From positions 82,496 through 146,495 of the forward strand of contig CAADGT010000143.1 of NCBI GenBank assembly GCA_900696595.1: DNA of 64,000 nt, read 5' to 3'. Position numbers and translations under genes: made by a program. Positions 8,711-16,590 of this stretch are shown one piece after another. Within the stretch, counting starts at the first letter, position 1, and every line of letters starts with the position of its first letter. The notes beneath the pieces were generated by a model, which searched no databases, had not been told where the DNA came from, and was given only the letters and a program-made list of their open reading frames with translations. The stretch is from an uncultured Chloroflexota bacterium (GTDB lineage: Bacteria > Chloroflexota > Anaerolineae > Anaerolineales > Villigracilaceae).

Positions 8711-8812
8711 GAGAAGATATACAGGTATACAGATCGCCATGTCGCTACATATTTACTTGTCACCTTGTTCACATGCCTACATGTCTGCTTATTTACACCC
8801 CAAGGAGCCGTC

Positions 8813-9604
8813 ATGGACCTACACCTCAAAGATAAACGCGCCTTCATCGCCGGGTCTTCACGCGGACTCGGTTTCGCAACCGCATTGACCCTCGCCCGCG
8901 AAGGATGCCGCGTCGCCGTAAACAGCCGGGATGAAAAAAAGGCGTCTGCGGCGGCGGAGAAGATAACCAAAGAAACCGGCGCGCGGGCTTACGGTCTGGT
9001 CGGAGACGTGAGCGGCGCTTCGACCGCGAATCAATTGATTCAATCCGCTGCGGATTCTCTCGGCGGACTCGACATCCTCATCACCAACGCGGGCGGACCT
9101 CCCGCCGGTCCTTTTGAATCGTTCGACGAAACGGACTGGCAAAGGGCGATTGATACATCCTTCATGAGTCACGCGCGCCTGATTCGCGCCGCTCTGCCGC
9201 ATTTGAGAAAATCGTCCGCGCCAAGCGTGTTGGCGATCGCGTCGTTTACCGTCAAAGAGCCTTTGCCAAATCTGATTCTTTCCAACAGCGTGCGGGCGGC
9301 GACGGTGGGGTTGACCAAATCTCTCGCGCTCGATCTCGGAAGGGAGAAAATCCGCTTCAACGCCATCCTGCCCGGCTGGACTCTCACCGAACGCGTGGAA
9401 GAGTTAATGGCATTCCGCGCAAAGAACAACCAAACCAGCGCGGAAGAGGAAACCGCGAAACAAACGGCGGAGATTCCCCTGGGGCGCATGGCGCAGCCGC
9501 AGGAATTCGCCAACGCCGCCGCTTTTCTCGTCTCGCCCGCCGCGTCCTACATTCACGGAGTCGCTCTCGCGGTGGACGGCGGAGTCGTCAAAGCCGCGTT
9601 GTAA
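8813..9604 (+). CDS. SDR-family protein lacking the usual Tyr/Lys pair
   Basis: A 263-residue short-chain dehydrogenase. The cofactor motif GSSRGLG is at 14-20 and NAGG at 92-95. By alignment to the normal YxxxK, the positions read S157 and R161 (SNSVR), so the catalytic Tyr and Lys are both missing. The downstream LTKSLALDLG and the C-terminal IHGVALAVDGG are normal. A subgroup of SDRs annotated as 3-oxoacyl-ACP reductase-like shares this SNS(V/L)R feature, from memory. It may bind NAD(P) without classical reductase activity. AAGGAGCC precedes the ATG at 8813 by a suitable distance, which rules out the start at 8765. Confidence 0.8.
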   Translation: MDLHLKDKRAFIAGSSRGLGFATALTLAREGCRVAVNSRDEKKASAAAEKITKETGARAYGLVGDVSGASTANQLIQSAADSLGGLDILITNAGGPPAGPFESFDETDWQRAIDTSFMSHARLIRAALPHLRKSSAPSVLAIASFTVKEPLPNLILSNSVRAATVGLTKSLALDLGREKIRFNAILPGWTLTERVEELMAFRAKNNQTSAEEETAKQTAEIPLGRMAQPQEFANAAAFLVSPAASYIHGVALAVDGGVVKAAL

Positions 9605-9699
9605 CCGCAGGACATCTTTTCTTTGTGGTATAGTTTTTGTCCGTCCTGAACGGGACGGGCTCTATCGTCAAACGCCATATTAATTTTGGAGATGAACAA

Positions 9700-9885
9700 A
9701 TGAACACACCCGTATGCCTGAACTGCGATCGAACCGACGACCAAATCCCACTGTTAAACCTGACCTTCAAAGGCGAGGCAAAGCGCATCTGCGTCCAATG
9801 CTTCCCCATCATGATTCACAAAATTCACCTGCTCGCCGATAAACTCCCCGGCGTCGAAATCCCCAAATCGCCCGTCAGTCACTAA
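9700..9885 (+). CDS. small zinc-binding protein with paired CxxC
   Basis: A 61-residue protein. VCLNCDRTDD near the N-terminus and RICVQCFP in the middle give two CxxC pairs, a zinc-ribbon-like knuckle. The rest is a helix (MIHKIHLLADKLPG). GGAGATGAACAA precedes the ATG at 9700 as a ribosome site, which sets the start over the one at 9637. A TATAGT hexamer at 9629-9634 may be its -10 box. The family is unknown to me. Small proteins of this kind often bind zinc for a partner protein or nucleic acid, but that is a guess. Confidence 0.65.
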   Translation: MNTPVCLNCDRTDDQIPLLNLTFKGEAKRICVQCFPIMIHKIHLLADKLPGVEIPKSPVSH

Positions 9886-9887
9886 CA

Positions 9888-9962
9888 TTACAGCGCAAGG
9901 TCGCGCTCAAAGCCGCCGTGTTGCGCGAAAATCCCGTCATCGGGAGCAACTTTGCGCTGTAA
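9888..9962. repeat. inverted repeat with TTACAGCGCAA ends
   Basis: TTACAGCGCAA at 9888-9898 and TTGCGCTGTAA at 9952-9962 are exact inverted copies, enclosing about 50 bases. It fills the gap between the zinc protein and murJ. Either a small mobile repeat or a structured terminator. Confidence 0.6.
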
Positions 9963-10005
9963 TACAAATTACAGATCGCAGACCACATTCCCTCGCGACC
10001 CTTTC

Positions 10006-11511
10006 ATGCCCTCCCTCTCCCGCCTCACCCGCAACTCGCTGACCGTCGCCTTCTTCTTCTTCATAGATAAAATTCTCGCCTTCGTCCGCGCCGGGGTTGT
10101 GGCGCGCCAATATTCAGAAGAAGTCCACCTGCTCGACACGTTCAACGCCGCCAACAACCTGCCCGACCTGCTCTTCGCGCTGATCTCCGGCGGCGCATTG
10201 AGTATGGCGTTCATTCCGCTGCTCACCGAATATCTCACAACCAAAGACCGCGCCGCCGCATGGGATTTATTCTCGCGCGTGGCGAACGTCGGCTTTCTGG
10301 CAACAGGCGCCGCCGCCGTCCTCGTCGCCGTCTTCGCCCAGCAGATCGTGGACGCGGAGATCGGCATCGCGCCCGGCTTCGGCGCAGAACAGCGCAAACT
10401 GCTCGCCGAATTAATGCGCCTCAACCTGATCGGAACAATTATTTTTTCCATCAGCGGTCTGGTCATGGCGTCGCTGCAAGCCAACCAGCATTTCATTTTG
10501 CCCGCGCTCGCGCCCAGCATGTACAACATCGGTCAAATCTTCGGCGCGCGCTTTCTCGCGCCGCGCTTCGGCGTTCAAGGCTTGGTCTACGGCGTCATTC
10601 TCGGCGCGGCGCTTCACCTGCTCATTCAAATTCCCGGTCTCGTCAAGTACGGTTTCCGCTGGACGCCGAAAGTTGATCTCCGTCACACCGGTTTGATCGA
10701 AGCCCTCAAATTGATGGCGCCGCGTTTGCTCACCATGACGGGCATTCAAATCATCTTTCTCGCGCGCGATAATCTCGCCTCGCGCCTTGACCAGGTCGGC
10801 GCTATCACCTCGCTCACCTACGGCTGGATGTTGATGCAAGCGCCGGAGACGATCCTCGGGACGGCGATAGCCACCGCCATGCTGCCCGCCCTCTCGGAAC
10901 TCGCCTCGAAACGTGACTGGAGCGGATTCAGCGCTTCGATCGAACGCGCCCTTCGGGCTTTGATCTCATTAACCCTGCCCATTGCGGCGGTGATGGCGGC
11001 AGGCATCCACCCCATCGTGCGCGGAATCTTCGGCTTCGACGAAGAGATTTCCCGGCTCATCACCTGGACGACCCGCGCCTACCTCGCCACATTGACCGGC
11101 TACGCGATTCACGAGATCGCCATCCGCGCCTTCTACGCCCGCAAGGAACCGATGATTCCCCTGTACGCCGTCGGGCTCCGACTTGTCATCTTCCTTGTCA
11201 TCGGCATCCTTGGCGTGACGTATTTTCGGAACATCGGCGCGCCGGTCATCGCCTTCGCCGAGATCGCCCTGTTAATCGAGGCCATCGTCATCTTCGGCTG
11301 GCTCGCGAAGCGCACGCATAAACCGCTCAGAACAAACACTGCAATTGTCAATGGGTTGATCGCCGCAATCGTCGGCGGAATCCCTGCCTATCTCATCGCG
11401 CTTTACCTGCCCGGCGGAGCCATCGTCACCGCGCTGATCGGCATGATCGCCGGCGGCTTGATCGCGCTCGCCCTCGTCTGGTCTGAGGCGAAGGTCGTTC
11501 TAAAGTTGTAA
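10006..11511 (+). CDS. murJ: lipid II flippase MurJ
   Basis: A 501-residue MOP-superfamily protein with about 13-14 membrane segments. Hallmarks are LISGGALSMAFIPLL near residue 60 and ARDNLASRL (about 253-261). Its job is to flip lipid-linked peptidoglycan precursor to the outer face for cell-wall synthesis, essential in most walled bacteria. It implies a peptidoglycan-containing cell, in line with the GH25 enzyme elsewhere. The start at 10006 leaves a normal N-terminus; an upstream frame from 9952 would add 18 residues without match to the family. A perfect short hairpin follows the stop. Confidence 0.88.
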   Translation: MPSLSRLTRNSLTVAFFFFIDKILAFVRAGVVARQYSEEVHLLDTFNAANNLPDLLFALISGGALSMAFIPLLTEYLTTKDRAAAWDLFSRVANVGFLATGAAAVLVAVFAQQIVDAEIGIAPGFGAEQRKLLAELMRLNLIGTIIFSISGLVMASLQANQHFILPALAPSMYNIGQIFGARFLAPRFGVQGLVYGVILGAALHLLIQIPGLVKYGFRWTPKVDLRHTGLIEALKLMAPRLLTMTGIQIIFLARDNLASRLDQVGAITSLTYGWMLMQAPETILGTAIATAMLPALSELASKRDWSGFSASIERALRALISLTLPIAAVMAAGIHPIVRGIFGFDEEISRLITWTTRAYLATLTGYAIHEIAIRAFYARKEPMIPLYAVGLRLVIFLVIGILGVTYFRNIGAPVIAFAEIALLIEAIVIFGWLAKRTHKPLRTNTAIVNGLIAAIVGGIPAYLIALYLPGGAIVTALIGMIAGGLIALALVWSEAKVVLKL

Positions 11512-11520
11512 CTTGCATAA

Positions 11521-11540
11521 TTGGCGTTCTCCAACGCCAA
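11521..11540. terminator. hairpin after murJ
   Basis: TTGGCGTT and AACGCCAA form a perfect 8-bp stem around CTCC. There is no T-run after it, so termination is uncertain; a GC-rich inverted pair of CGCGCG words follows. Confidence 0.35.
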
Positions 11541-11595
11541 CGCGCGCGTATAAGAACGCGCCCTGCGCGCGACATCCCACATAAATAAAAGCATG

Positions 11596-11601
11596 TATAA
11601 T
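11596..11601 (+). promoter_or_regulatory. -10 box, near-leaderless start
   Basis: TATAAT is followed by 7 bases and then the ATG at 11609. Transcription starting about 7 bases after the box would begin at or beside the start codon. No Shine-Dalgarno is present. Confidence 0.55.
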
Positions 11602-11608
11602 CACGCCC

Positions 11609-12715
11609 ATGTCTGAAGAATTAGAATCCACACAATCCAGCAAGCCTGTTGAGAACGACAGCACGAAAAAGATGAAAGCGTATAAGGCGGACGACACCCA
11701 GCCGCGCAAATTGTCCGGGGAGGAGAACCCGGTTCCGGCGGCGGAAGAACCGAAGACCGCTCCTCCAACGAAAAAAACGTCGAGACGGAAATCCATTCTG
11801 ACAGGCATCCTGGGTTTCATTCTGCTCATCGCACTGGGAGGATTCGGCGGTTATAGTTCGGGCATAAAAGCCCGCGTGAACGCGGAGAACGCCAATCTTG
11901 CGCGCGATCTGTCGCAGCAGTTTTCGTTCGCGCTGGTTGACATTCAATTTGGGCGTTATGAAAACGCCCGCATCCGTCTCGAGTACATCATTCAGAAGGA
12001 CCCGAACTTTCCCGGCGCGCAGGAAAAATTGACCGAGGTGTTGGTGTTGAGCAACATTCCCACGCCGACGCCCGCCCCCACCGCGACAGCCACGCCCGAT
12101 TTCAGCGGCGCGGAAAACGCTTACGCGCGCGCGCAGGAACTCATCCGCGCCCAGGATTGGACTGGGGCATTGACCGCGCTCGACACCATCCGCAAACTGG
12201 ACCCGAATTACAAAGCCGCGCAGGTGGACGGCATGTATTACTTTGCATTGCGCAACAAGGGACACGATCTCATCACGAAGGAAGGCAATCTCGAAGGCGG
12301 CATCTATTTTCTGACGCTCGCCGAGCGGTTCGGGCCGCTCGACAACACAGCGATCGGTTTGCGCGACGGCGCGCGCGCCTACCTGACGGGCGCAAGTTTC
12401 TGGGAGCTCGATTGGGAACAGGCGGCGAGTTACTTCGAGCAGGTCGCCGCCGGATGGCCCGCGATGTGGGACGGGACGATGAACGCAAATCAGCGATATG
12501 TGATCGCCTCGTTGCGCTACGCGGAAGAACTCTTCAACGCCTCGGAGTTCTGCGCGGCATACGATGTTTATTCCAAAGCGGCGGGCGCGGGTCAATTGGA
12601 CGAAGCCAGCCTGACACGCCAGAATCAGGCTTATGCCAATTGCTATCCGGCGACCGAAGTTCCGCCGGAAGCGACGTCGGAGGTTCCCGTCGAAACCCCC
12701 TCCCCCGGTCCGTAG
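11609..12715 (+). CDS. membrane-anchored TPR-like protein
   Basis: A 368-residue protein. Residues 1-60 are acidic and low complexity. Residues of about 63-85 form one membrane segment (ILTGILGFILLIALGGFGGY). The outer part has helix pairs typical of tetratricopeptide repeats around 90-135 and 165-330, split by a Thr/Pro linker. The end is again Pro/Thr-rich. No enzyme domain is present. Such proteins are common in Chloroflexota, often as scaffolds at the membrane; the partner is unknown. It ends 4 bases before the next gene, so the two form an operon. Confidence 0.7.
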   Translation: MSEELESTQSSKPVENDSTKKMKAYKADDTQPRKLSGEENPVPAAEEPKTAPPTKKTSRRKSILTGILGFILLIALGGFGGYSSGIKARVNAENANLARDLSQQFSFALVDIQFGRYENARIRLEYIIQKDPNFPGAQEKLTEVLVLSNIPTPTPAPTATATPDFSGAENAYARAQELIRAQDWTGALTALDTIRKLDPNYKAAQVDGMYYFALRNKGHDLITKEGNLEGGIYFLTLAERFGPLDNTAIGLRDGARAYLTGASFWELDWEQAASYFEQVAAGWPAMWDGTMNANQRYVIASLRYAEELFNASEFCAAYDVYSKAAGAGQLDEASLTRQNQAYANCYPATEVPPEATSEVPVETPSPGP

Positions 12716-12719
12716 CCCG

Positions 12720-13232
12720 ATGAGCGCGCCTTCGACGCCGGTGTTGGCGGCGATTTACTGGCTACATATGCTCGCCACTGTGATATGGATCGGGAGCCTG
12801 GCGGCGATCAATCTGCTTTTCCTGCCCGCTTCAAAACGCGCTTTGAATTTGACGGATCAACTCAGGCTGGTCTCCGCCCTGCAAAAACGGCTCGAACCGC
12901 TTGCCTGGTTCTGCATGGGCGCCCTGCTCGTAACCGGGCTTTTTCAACTCAGCACAAGCCCGCATTATGACGGATTCCTCTCCATCAGCGGGCAATGGTC
13001 GCTAGCCATTCTTTTCAAACACAGCGCCGCATTGATAATGGCGATCGTAAGCGCGGTCCAGACATGGGAAGTGATCCCCGCCATCCAGCGCATCCTACTG
13101 AAAAAAGACAGAGCCGACGAGCGCGAACTCGCCCGCCTGCAAAAACGCGAGACCCTGTTGTTGAGAATAAATCTGCTCCTTTCCGCCTTGATATTGGGCG
13201 CAACCGCGCTGGCAAGGGCGACGGCGACGTGA
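12720..13232 (+). CDS. CopD-like four-helix membrane protein
   Basis: A 170-residue protein with about four membrane segments. The N-terminal IYWLHMLATVIWIGSLAA (about 12-30) has the His and Trp pattern of CopD/DUF2269-type proteins, where the His may bind heme or metal. Residue spans of about 65-85, 105-125 and 145-165 make further helices. A charged loop (KKDRADERELARLQKRE) lies before the last one. It follows the TPR gene by 4 bases. A shared rho-independent hairpin follows the stop. Copper uptake is the usual textbook role, but a general sensor or cytochrome role is equally possible here. Confidence 0.6.
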   Translation: MSAPSTPVLAAIYWLHMLATVIWIGSLAAINLLFLPASKRALNLTDQLRLVSALQKRLEPLAWFCMGALLVTGLFQLSTSPHYDGFLSISGQWSLAILFKHSAALIMAIVSAVQTWEVIPAIQRILLKKDRADERELARLQKRETLLLRINLLLSALILGATALARATAT

Positions 13233-13266
13233 ACATGTCCATGTGGTGAAGAGAACTATTAAATCG

Positions 13267-13304
13267 AACGCCGGATGCCATCTTTGGACATCCGGCGTTT
13301 TTTT
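13267..13304. terminator. bidirectional terminator between convergent genes
   Basis: AACGCCGGATG and CATCCGGCGTT make an 11-bp stem with a loop of 11 bases, followed by seven T on the + strand. It ends the CopD-like gene and, read backward, sits just beyond the end of greA. Confidence 0.85.
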
Positions 13305-13323
13305 CTCGGCAAGGAGGGATTAT

Positions 13324-13785
13324 TTACTCGATCCTGACGATCTTGAATTTGATCTTCCCGCCGGGGGTTTCGGCTTCCGCGACCTGTCCGACTTTCTTGT
13401 CCATCAAGGCAATACCGATCGGTGACTCGTGCGAAATCCTTCCATTGCGCGGGTCGGCTTCCGCGGGACCGACGATGTGATAGGTTTCCGGTTCCTCGCG
13501 CCCCTCCTGGATCGTGACATGCGAGCCAATGGATACGACGTCGGATGTCGTTTTTTCGATGATGACGGCGTTCCTCAACAAGGCTTCGATCTCCTGGATG
13601 CGCCCTTCGAGAAAGCCCTGATCCTCCTTCGCCTTATGATAATCGGCGTTTTCAGAGAGGTCTCCCATTTGGATGGCGGAACGCAGGCGCTGCGCCAGTT
13701 CTTCGCGGCGCGGTCCTTTTAAGTCCTCAAGCTCGGCTTTGAGTTTCGCCTCGCCTTCGGGAGTCAAATAATTGGCTGGGGTCAT
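13324..13785 (-). CDS. greA: transcription elongation factor GreA
   Basis: A 153-residue protein, the normal length for GreA. The N-terminal coiled coil (YLTPEGEAKLKAELEDLK, then RSAIQMGDLSENADYHKAKE) carries the acidic DLSEN tip that reaches into the RNA polymerase channel and triggers transcript cleavage. The C-terminal FKBP-like half ends GGKIKFKIVRIE. GAAAGGAACC precedes the ATG at a good spacing. It is followed by a shared terminator and preceded by the dGTPase gene in the same direction, 71 bases away. Confidence 0.95.
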   Translation of the reverse strand: MTPANYLTPEGEAKLKAELEDLKGPRREELAQRLRSAIQMGDLSENADYHKAKEDQGFLEGRIQEIEALLRNAVIIEKTTSDVVSIGSHVTIQEGREEPETYHIVGPAEADPRNGRISHESPIGIALMDKKVGQVAEAETPGGKIKFKIVRIE

Positions 13786-13856
13786 GGGCGGTTCCTTTCG
13801 TTATTTAACTTGGGGGAGCGGGTTTTGCGCAGTCCCCCTGGCGAAACAACAGTTTC

Positions 13857-15008
13857 TTACGGTTTCTCGGCGGGGTTGAACAACTTCTGGTGTTCTTCGA
13901 CAGCGTACCGATCGGTCATGCCTGTAATATAATCGCAGATGGTGCGCTCCAGCCCCCGTTTTTCGATGAAGAACTGAACGTGGTCGGGCAGGATCGCCGG
14001 CTCGGCGCGATAGGCGTTGAACAGGTCGGAAATGATGCGCTCGGCTTTTACCTGCATCCGCACAACGCGATAATGACGATAGAGTCTTTTATACAACAGG
14101 TCTTTCAATTCCCGGTTTCTCCTCTGCGTCTCTTCGCTGTAGCCGACGACGTTGTATTTTAATTTTTGGATTTCAGCGACGGAGTTGACCTTACCCGCTC
14201 TTAACCGTTCATCGGCGCTTTTGACCATGTCCGTGACGAGCAAACCGACGAGGTGGCGGATCATGCGGTGGCGTTCCATATCGCCCAGGAGCGCTCCGCG
14301 CCAATTGAAGGTCTCGCGCAGGATCTCCCAGAGGGCGATCCCATCCATCATTTGCGGAGTGAGCATCCCGGAACGCAAGCCGTCGTCGAGATCGTGCGTG
14401 GTGTATGCGAGTTCGTCGGCGACATTGGCGATCTGCGTTTCGAGGTTGCCGCGCAATTCGGGGTTGTAATCGCGAGCGTCCGAAATGTCGTACTCCGATT
14501 CGTGCTTGACCATCCCTTCGCGAACCTCCCAGGTCAGGTTCAAACCAGGGAATTCGGGATAACGCTGTTCGAGTTCCGTGACGATGCGCAGGGATTGTTT
14601 GTTGTGATCGAACCCGCCAAAATCCTTCATCAGGCGGGCCAGAGCCACTTCGCCGGAATGACCGAACGGGGAATGTCCGAGGTCGTGCGCGAGGCAGATC
14701 GCTTCGACCAGGTCTTCATTCCCGCCGAGGGCGCGGGCAAGCGTGCGCCCGATCTGGGCGACTTCGAGCGTGTGAGTGAGCCGCGTGCGGAAGTGATCGC
14801 CTTCGAAATTGATGAAGACTTGCGTCTTGTATTCAAGGCGGCGAAAGGCGGTGGTGTGAAGAATGCGGTCCCGGTCGCGCTGGAAGGACGTGCGATATTC
14901 AGGTTCTGCGTCGAGGTATGCGCGTCCTTTCGTGTCCCTGCTCCGCATTCCGTATGGGGCAAGGCCATGATCCTCGATCTCTTCCAATTGCTGGCGCGTG
15001 AAAAACAT
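13857..15008 (-). CDS. dgt: deoxyguanosinetriphosphate triphosphohydrolase-like HD protein
   Basis: A 383-residue HD-domain protein. The metal-binding set is clear: TRLTHTLEVAQIGR (first His), then AICLAHDLGHSPFGHSGE (HD motif and following His), then a later Asp in AYTTHDLDD. The N-terminal GRAYLDAEPEYRTSFQRDRDRILH is typical of dGTPase-like proteins of about 380 residues. The expected reaction is hydrolysis of dNTP (dGTP by preference) to nucleoside and triphosphate, which controls nucleotide pools. Start at 15008 is an ATG preceded by AAGGAAGTT. Confidence 0.9.
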   Translation of the reverse strand: MFFTRQQLEEIEDHGLAPYGMRSRDTKGRAYLDAEPEYRTSFQRDRDRILHTTAFRRLEYKTQVFINFEGDHFRTRLTHTLEVAQIGRTLARALGGNEDLVEAICLAHDLGHSPFGHSGEVALARLMKDFGGFDHNKQSLRIVTELEQRYPEFPGLNLTWEVREGMVKHESEYDISDARDYNPELRGNLETQIANVADELAYTTHDLDDGLRSGMLTPQMMDGIALWEILRETFNWRGALLGDMERHRMIRHLVGLLVTDMVKSADERLRAGKVNSVAEIQKLKYNVVGYSEETQRRNRELKDLLYKRLYRHYRVVRMQVKAERIISDLFNAYRAEPAILPDHVQFFIEKRGLERTICDYITGMTDRYAVEEHQKLFNPAEKP

Positions 15009-15044
15009 AACTTCCTTCTATCTAAAGATGCCATTGCAAGAGCG

Positions 15045-15105
15045 AAAACCGAAGCAATCTTTTGACTGTGGAAATTGCTTCGCTCCCGCCGCTCGCAATG
15101 CCATG
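15045..15105. repeat. GAAGCAATCT repeat, family Q (partial copy)
   Basis: GAAGCAATCT and AATTGCTTCG face each other, followed by GCTCGCAATG. It matches fuller copies at 20226-20325 and 37291-37376. Confidence 0.65.
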
Positions 15106-15113
15106 ATATGGAA

Positions 15114-15197
15114 TGGGGCGAGAGGGGGTCGAACCCTCACGGTGTCGCCACCGACAGATTTTAAGTCTGTTGCGTCTGCCGATTCCGCCATCGCCCC
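15114..15197 (-). tRNA. tRNA-Leu (anticodon UAA)
   Basis: On the minus strand the acceptor stem is GGGGCGA pairing with TCGCCCC, then discriminator A. The D-arm is GGCGGAATCGGCAGACGC, the anticodon loop CTTAAAA (UAA), a variable arm typical of class II tRNA (GTGGCGACACCGT region), and the T-loop GGTTCGACC. The length is 84 bases. No CCA is encoded after the discriminator. Confidence 0.93.
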
Positions 15198-15265
15198 GGC
15201 AATTTGTATTGTACTATAAGTCGGCTTGCATGAAAAAAATAAACCGCCCGCGAAGGCGATTTATT

Positions 15266-15342
15266 TGGCGGTCCCGACGGGATTCGAACCCGCGATCTCG
15301 GCCTTGACAGGGCCGCATGTTAGGCCGCTACACCACGAGACC
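15266..15342 (-). tRNA. tRNA-Asp (anticodon GUC)
   Basis: On the minus strand the acceptor is GGTCTCG paired with CGGGACC (with one G-U pair), discriminator G, then an encoded CCA. The anticodon loop is CTGTCAA (GUC) on a CGGCC/GGCCG stem, and the T-loop is GGTTCGAAT. The mature body is 74 bases, plus the three CCA bases. Confidence 0.94.
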
Positions 15343-15460
15343 AATTGGTTAAGCGGCGGTAGTTTATCACGAGGGTATGGGGTTGTCAATATAACTTGAT
15401 GCGCGGCGGCGAAATCAACCCGAATTGCCTTGCCCTTTTGTAAACCGCGCGACAACGAAC

Positions 15461-15489
15461 TTGACACAATGAAAGCCATGTTCTAAAAT
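15461..15489 (+). promoter_or_regulatory. sigma-70-like promoter of the roadblock operon
   Basis: TTGACA at 15461-15466 and TAAAAT at 15484-15489 with a 17-base spacer, close to consensus. The operon start codon lies about 68 bases downstream, so this transcript has a real leader. No other gene lies between. Confidence 0.7.
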
Positions 15490-15556
15490 TGTTTCATCGT
15501 TTGTAAACAACGTCCTGATATTCTTGGGGCGTAAACATTTCCCCAGGAGGGCTGGC

Positions 15557-15928
15557 TTGTCAAAGAATCGCACACAGCAAATGGTGGACCGCCTGCGCGA
15601 ACTACAGGCGTCATCGCCAGATATCGAAGCCTCGGCAATCGTCAGCGTGGACGGATTGAGCATCGCCTCAGCCCTGCCCCAGGGCGTGGAGGAAGATCGT
15701 GTCTCCGCCATGTCTGCGGCGATGTTGTCGCTGGGCGAGCGTATCGCCGGGGAGTTGGGGCGCGGCTCGCTCGAACAGGTTTATATCAAAGGCTTGAAGG
15801 GGTATGTGGTCCTGATTTCTGTGGGGGAGGAAGCGGTTCTGACCGCCCTGGTACGCGAGCAAGCCAGGCTTGGCCTGATCTTCCTCGATATGCGACGCGC
15901 CGCCGAAGATCTGGCGAAGTTGATTTAA
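15557..15928 (+). CDS. roadblock/LC7 domain protein
   Basis: A 123-residue single-domain protein of the roadblock/MglB type (core ASAIVSVDGLSIAS, then SAMSAAMLSLGERIAGELG). Such proteins dimerise and act as regulators or scaffolds for small GTPases and polarity or motility systems. The start is TTG at 15557, set by AGGAGG six bases upstream and by agreement with a paralogue at 36834. The two paralogues are about three quarters identical by eye. No Ras-like GTPase gene is in the window, so the target is unknown. The gene heads a four-gene operon with a V4R protein, a response regulator and a GT2 enzyme. Confidence 0.87.
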   Translation: MSKNRTQQMVDRLRELQASSPDIEASAIVSVDGLSIASALPQGVEEDRVSAMSAAMLSLGERIAGELGRGSLEQVYIKGLKGYVVLISVGEEAVLTALVREQARLGLIFLDMRRAAEDLAKLI

Positions 15929-15938
15929 TGGAGTCATT

Positions 15939-16574
15939 ATGAGCCCCATCCAAAAATCTGGTTTGTATTATCCCAACAAGTTCGGCTTGATCACCATCAA
16001 ATCCCTCGAAGAAGTGATGGGTAAAAATGGATTGAACGCCATCCTCAACCTTGGCGGGTTGAGCCACTACATCGAAAACTACCCTCCCGACAATTTGGAT
16101 AAGGGATTCGATTTTGCGGAACTTTCCGCAATTGGCTCCGCCTTGGAAGAAATGTACGGTCCGCGCGGCGGACGCGGACTTGCCCTGCGCGCCGGGCGCG
16201 CCACGTTTGCCGACGCTCTTCGGAATTTCGGAGCCCTGGCTGGCGCGGCTGACCTTGCGTTTGTCGTCCTTCCGCTTCAATCCAAACTCCGCATCGGCTT
16301 GCCCGCCTTCGCCAAGATCTTTACCCAGTTAAGCGACCAGCAAACCACCGTCGAGGAGAAGGATACCGAATGGGTGTGGACGATCCACAAATGCCCGTGT
16401 TGCTGGGGTCGCACCGGAGTGGACAAACCGGTTTGCTTCATTTCCACCGGCTTGTTGCAGGAAAGCCTGAAATGGGTCTCCGGCGGCAACGAGTTTCGCG
16501 TGAACGAGTCCAAGTGCGTGGCGATGGGCGACCCAGTCTGCGAATTCATCGTGCAAAAAGAACCCATTTCCTAA
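15939..16574 (+). CDS. V4R domain protein
   Basis: A 211-residue protein. The C-terminal half is a V4R domain with the conserved cysteine set: CPCCWGR around residue 149, then PVCFISTGLLQESLKWVSGG, then ESKCVAMGDPVCEF. V4R domains bind small ligands such as hydrocarbons and may use the cysteines for zinc. The N-terminal half reads as a helical partner region (YYPNKFGLITIKSLEEVMG). It follows the roadblock gene by 10 bases and precedes the response regulator by 16, so a sensor role in this operon is plausible. The ligand is not predictable. Confidence 0.82.
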   Translation: MSPIQKSGLYYPNKFGLITIKSLEEVMGKNGLNAILNLGGLSHYIENYPPDNLDKGFDFAELSAIGSALEEMYGPRGGRGLALRAGRATFADALRNFGALAGAADLAFVVLPLQSKLRIGLPAFAKIFTQLSDQQTTVEEKDTEWVWTIHKCPCCWGRTGVDKPVCFISTGLLQESLKWVSGGNEFRVNESKCVAMGDPVCEFIVQKEPIS

Positions 16575-16590
16575 AAGACAAGGCGCGGGC

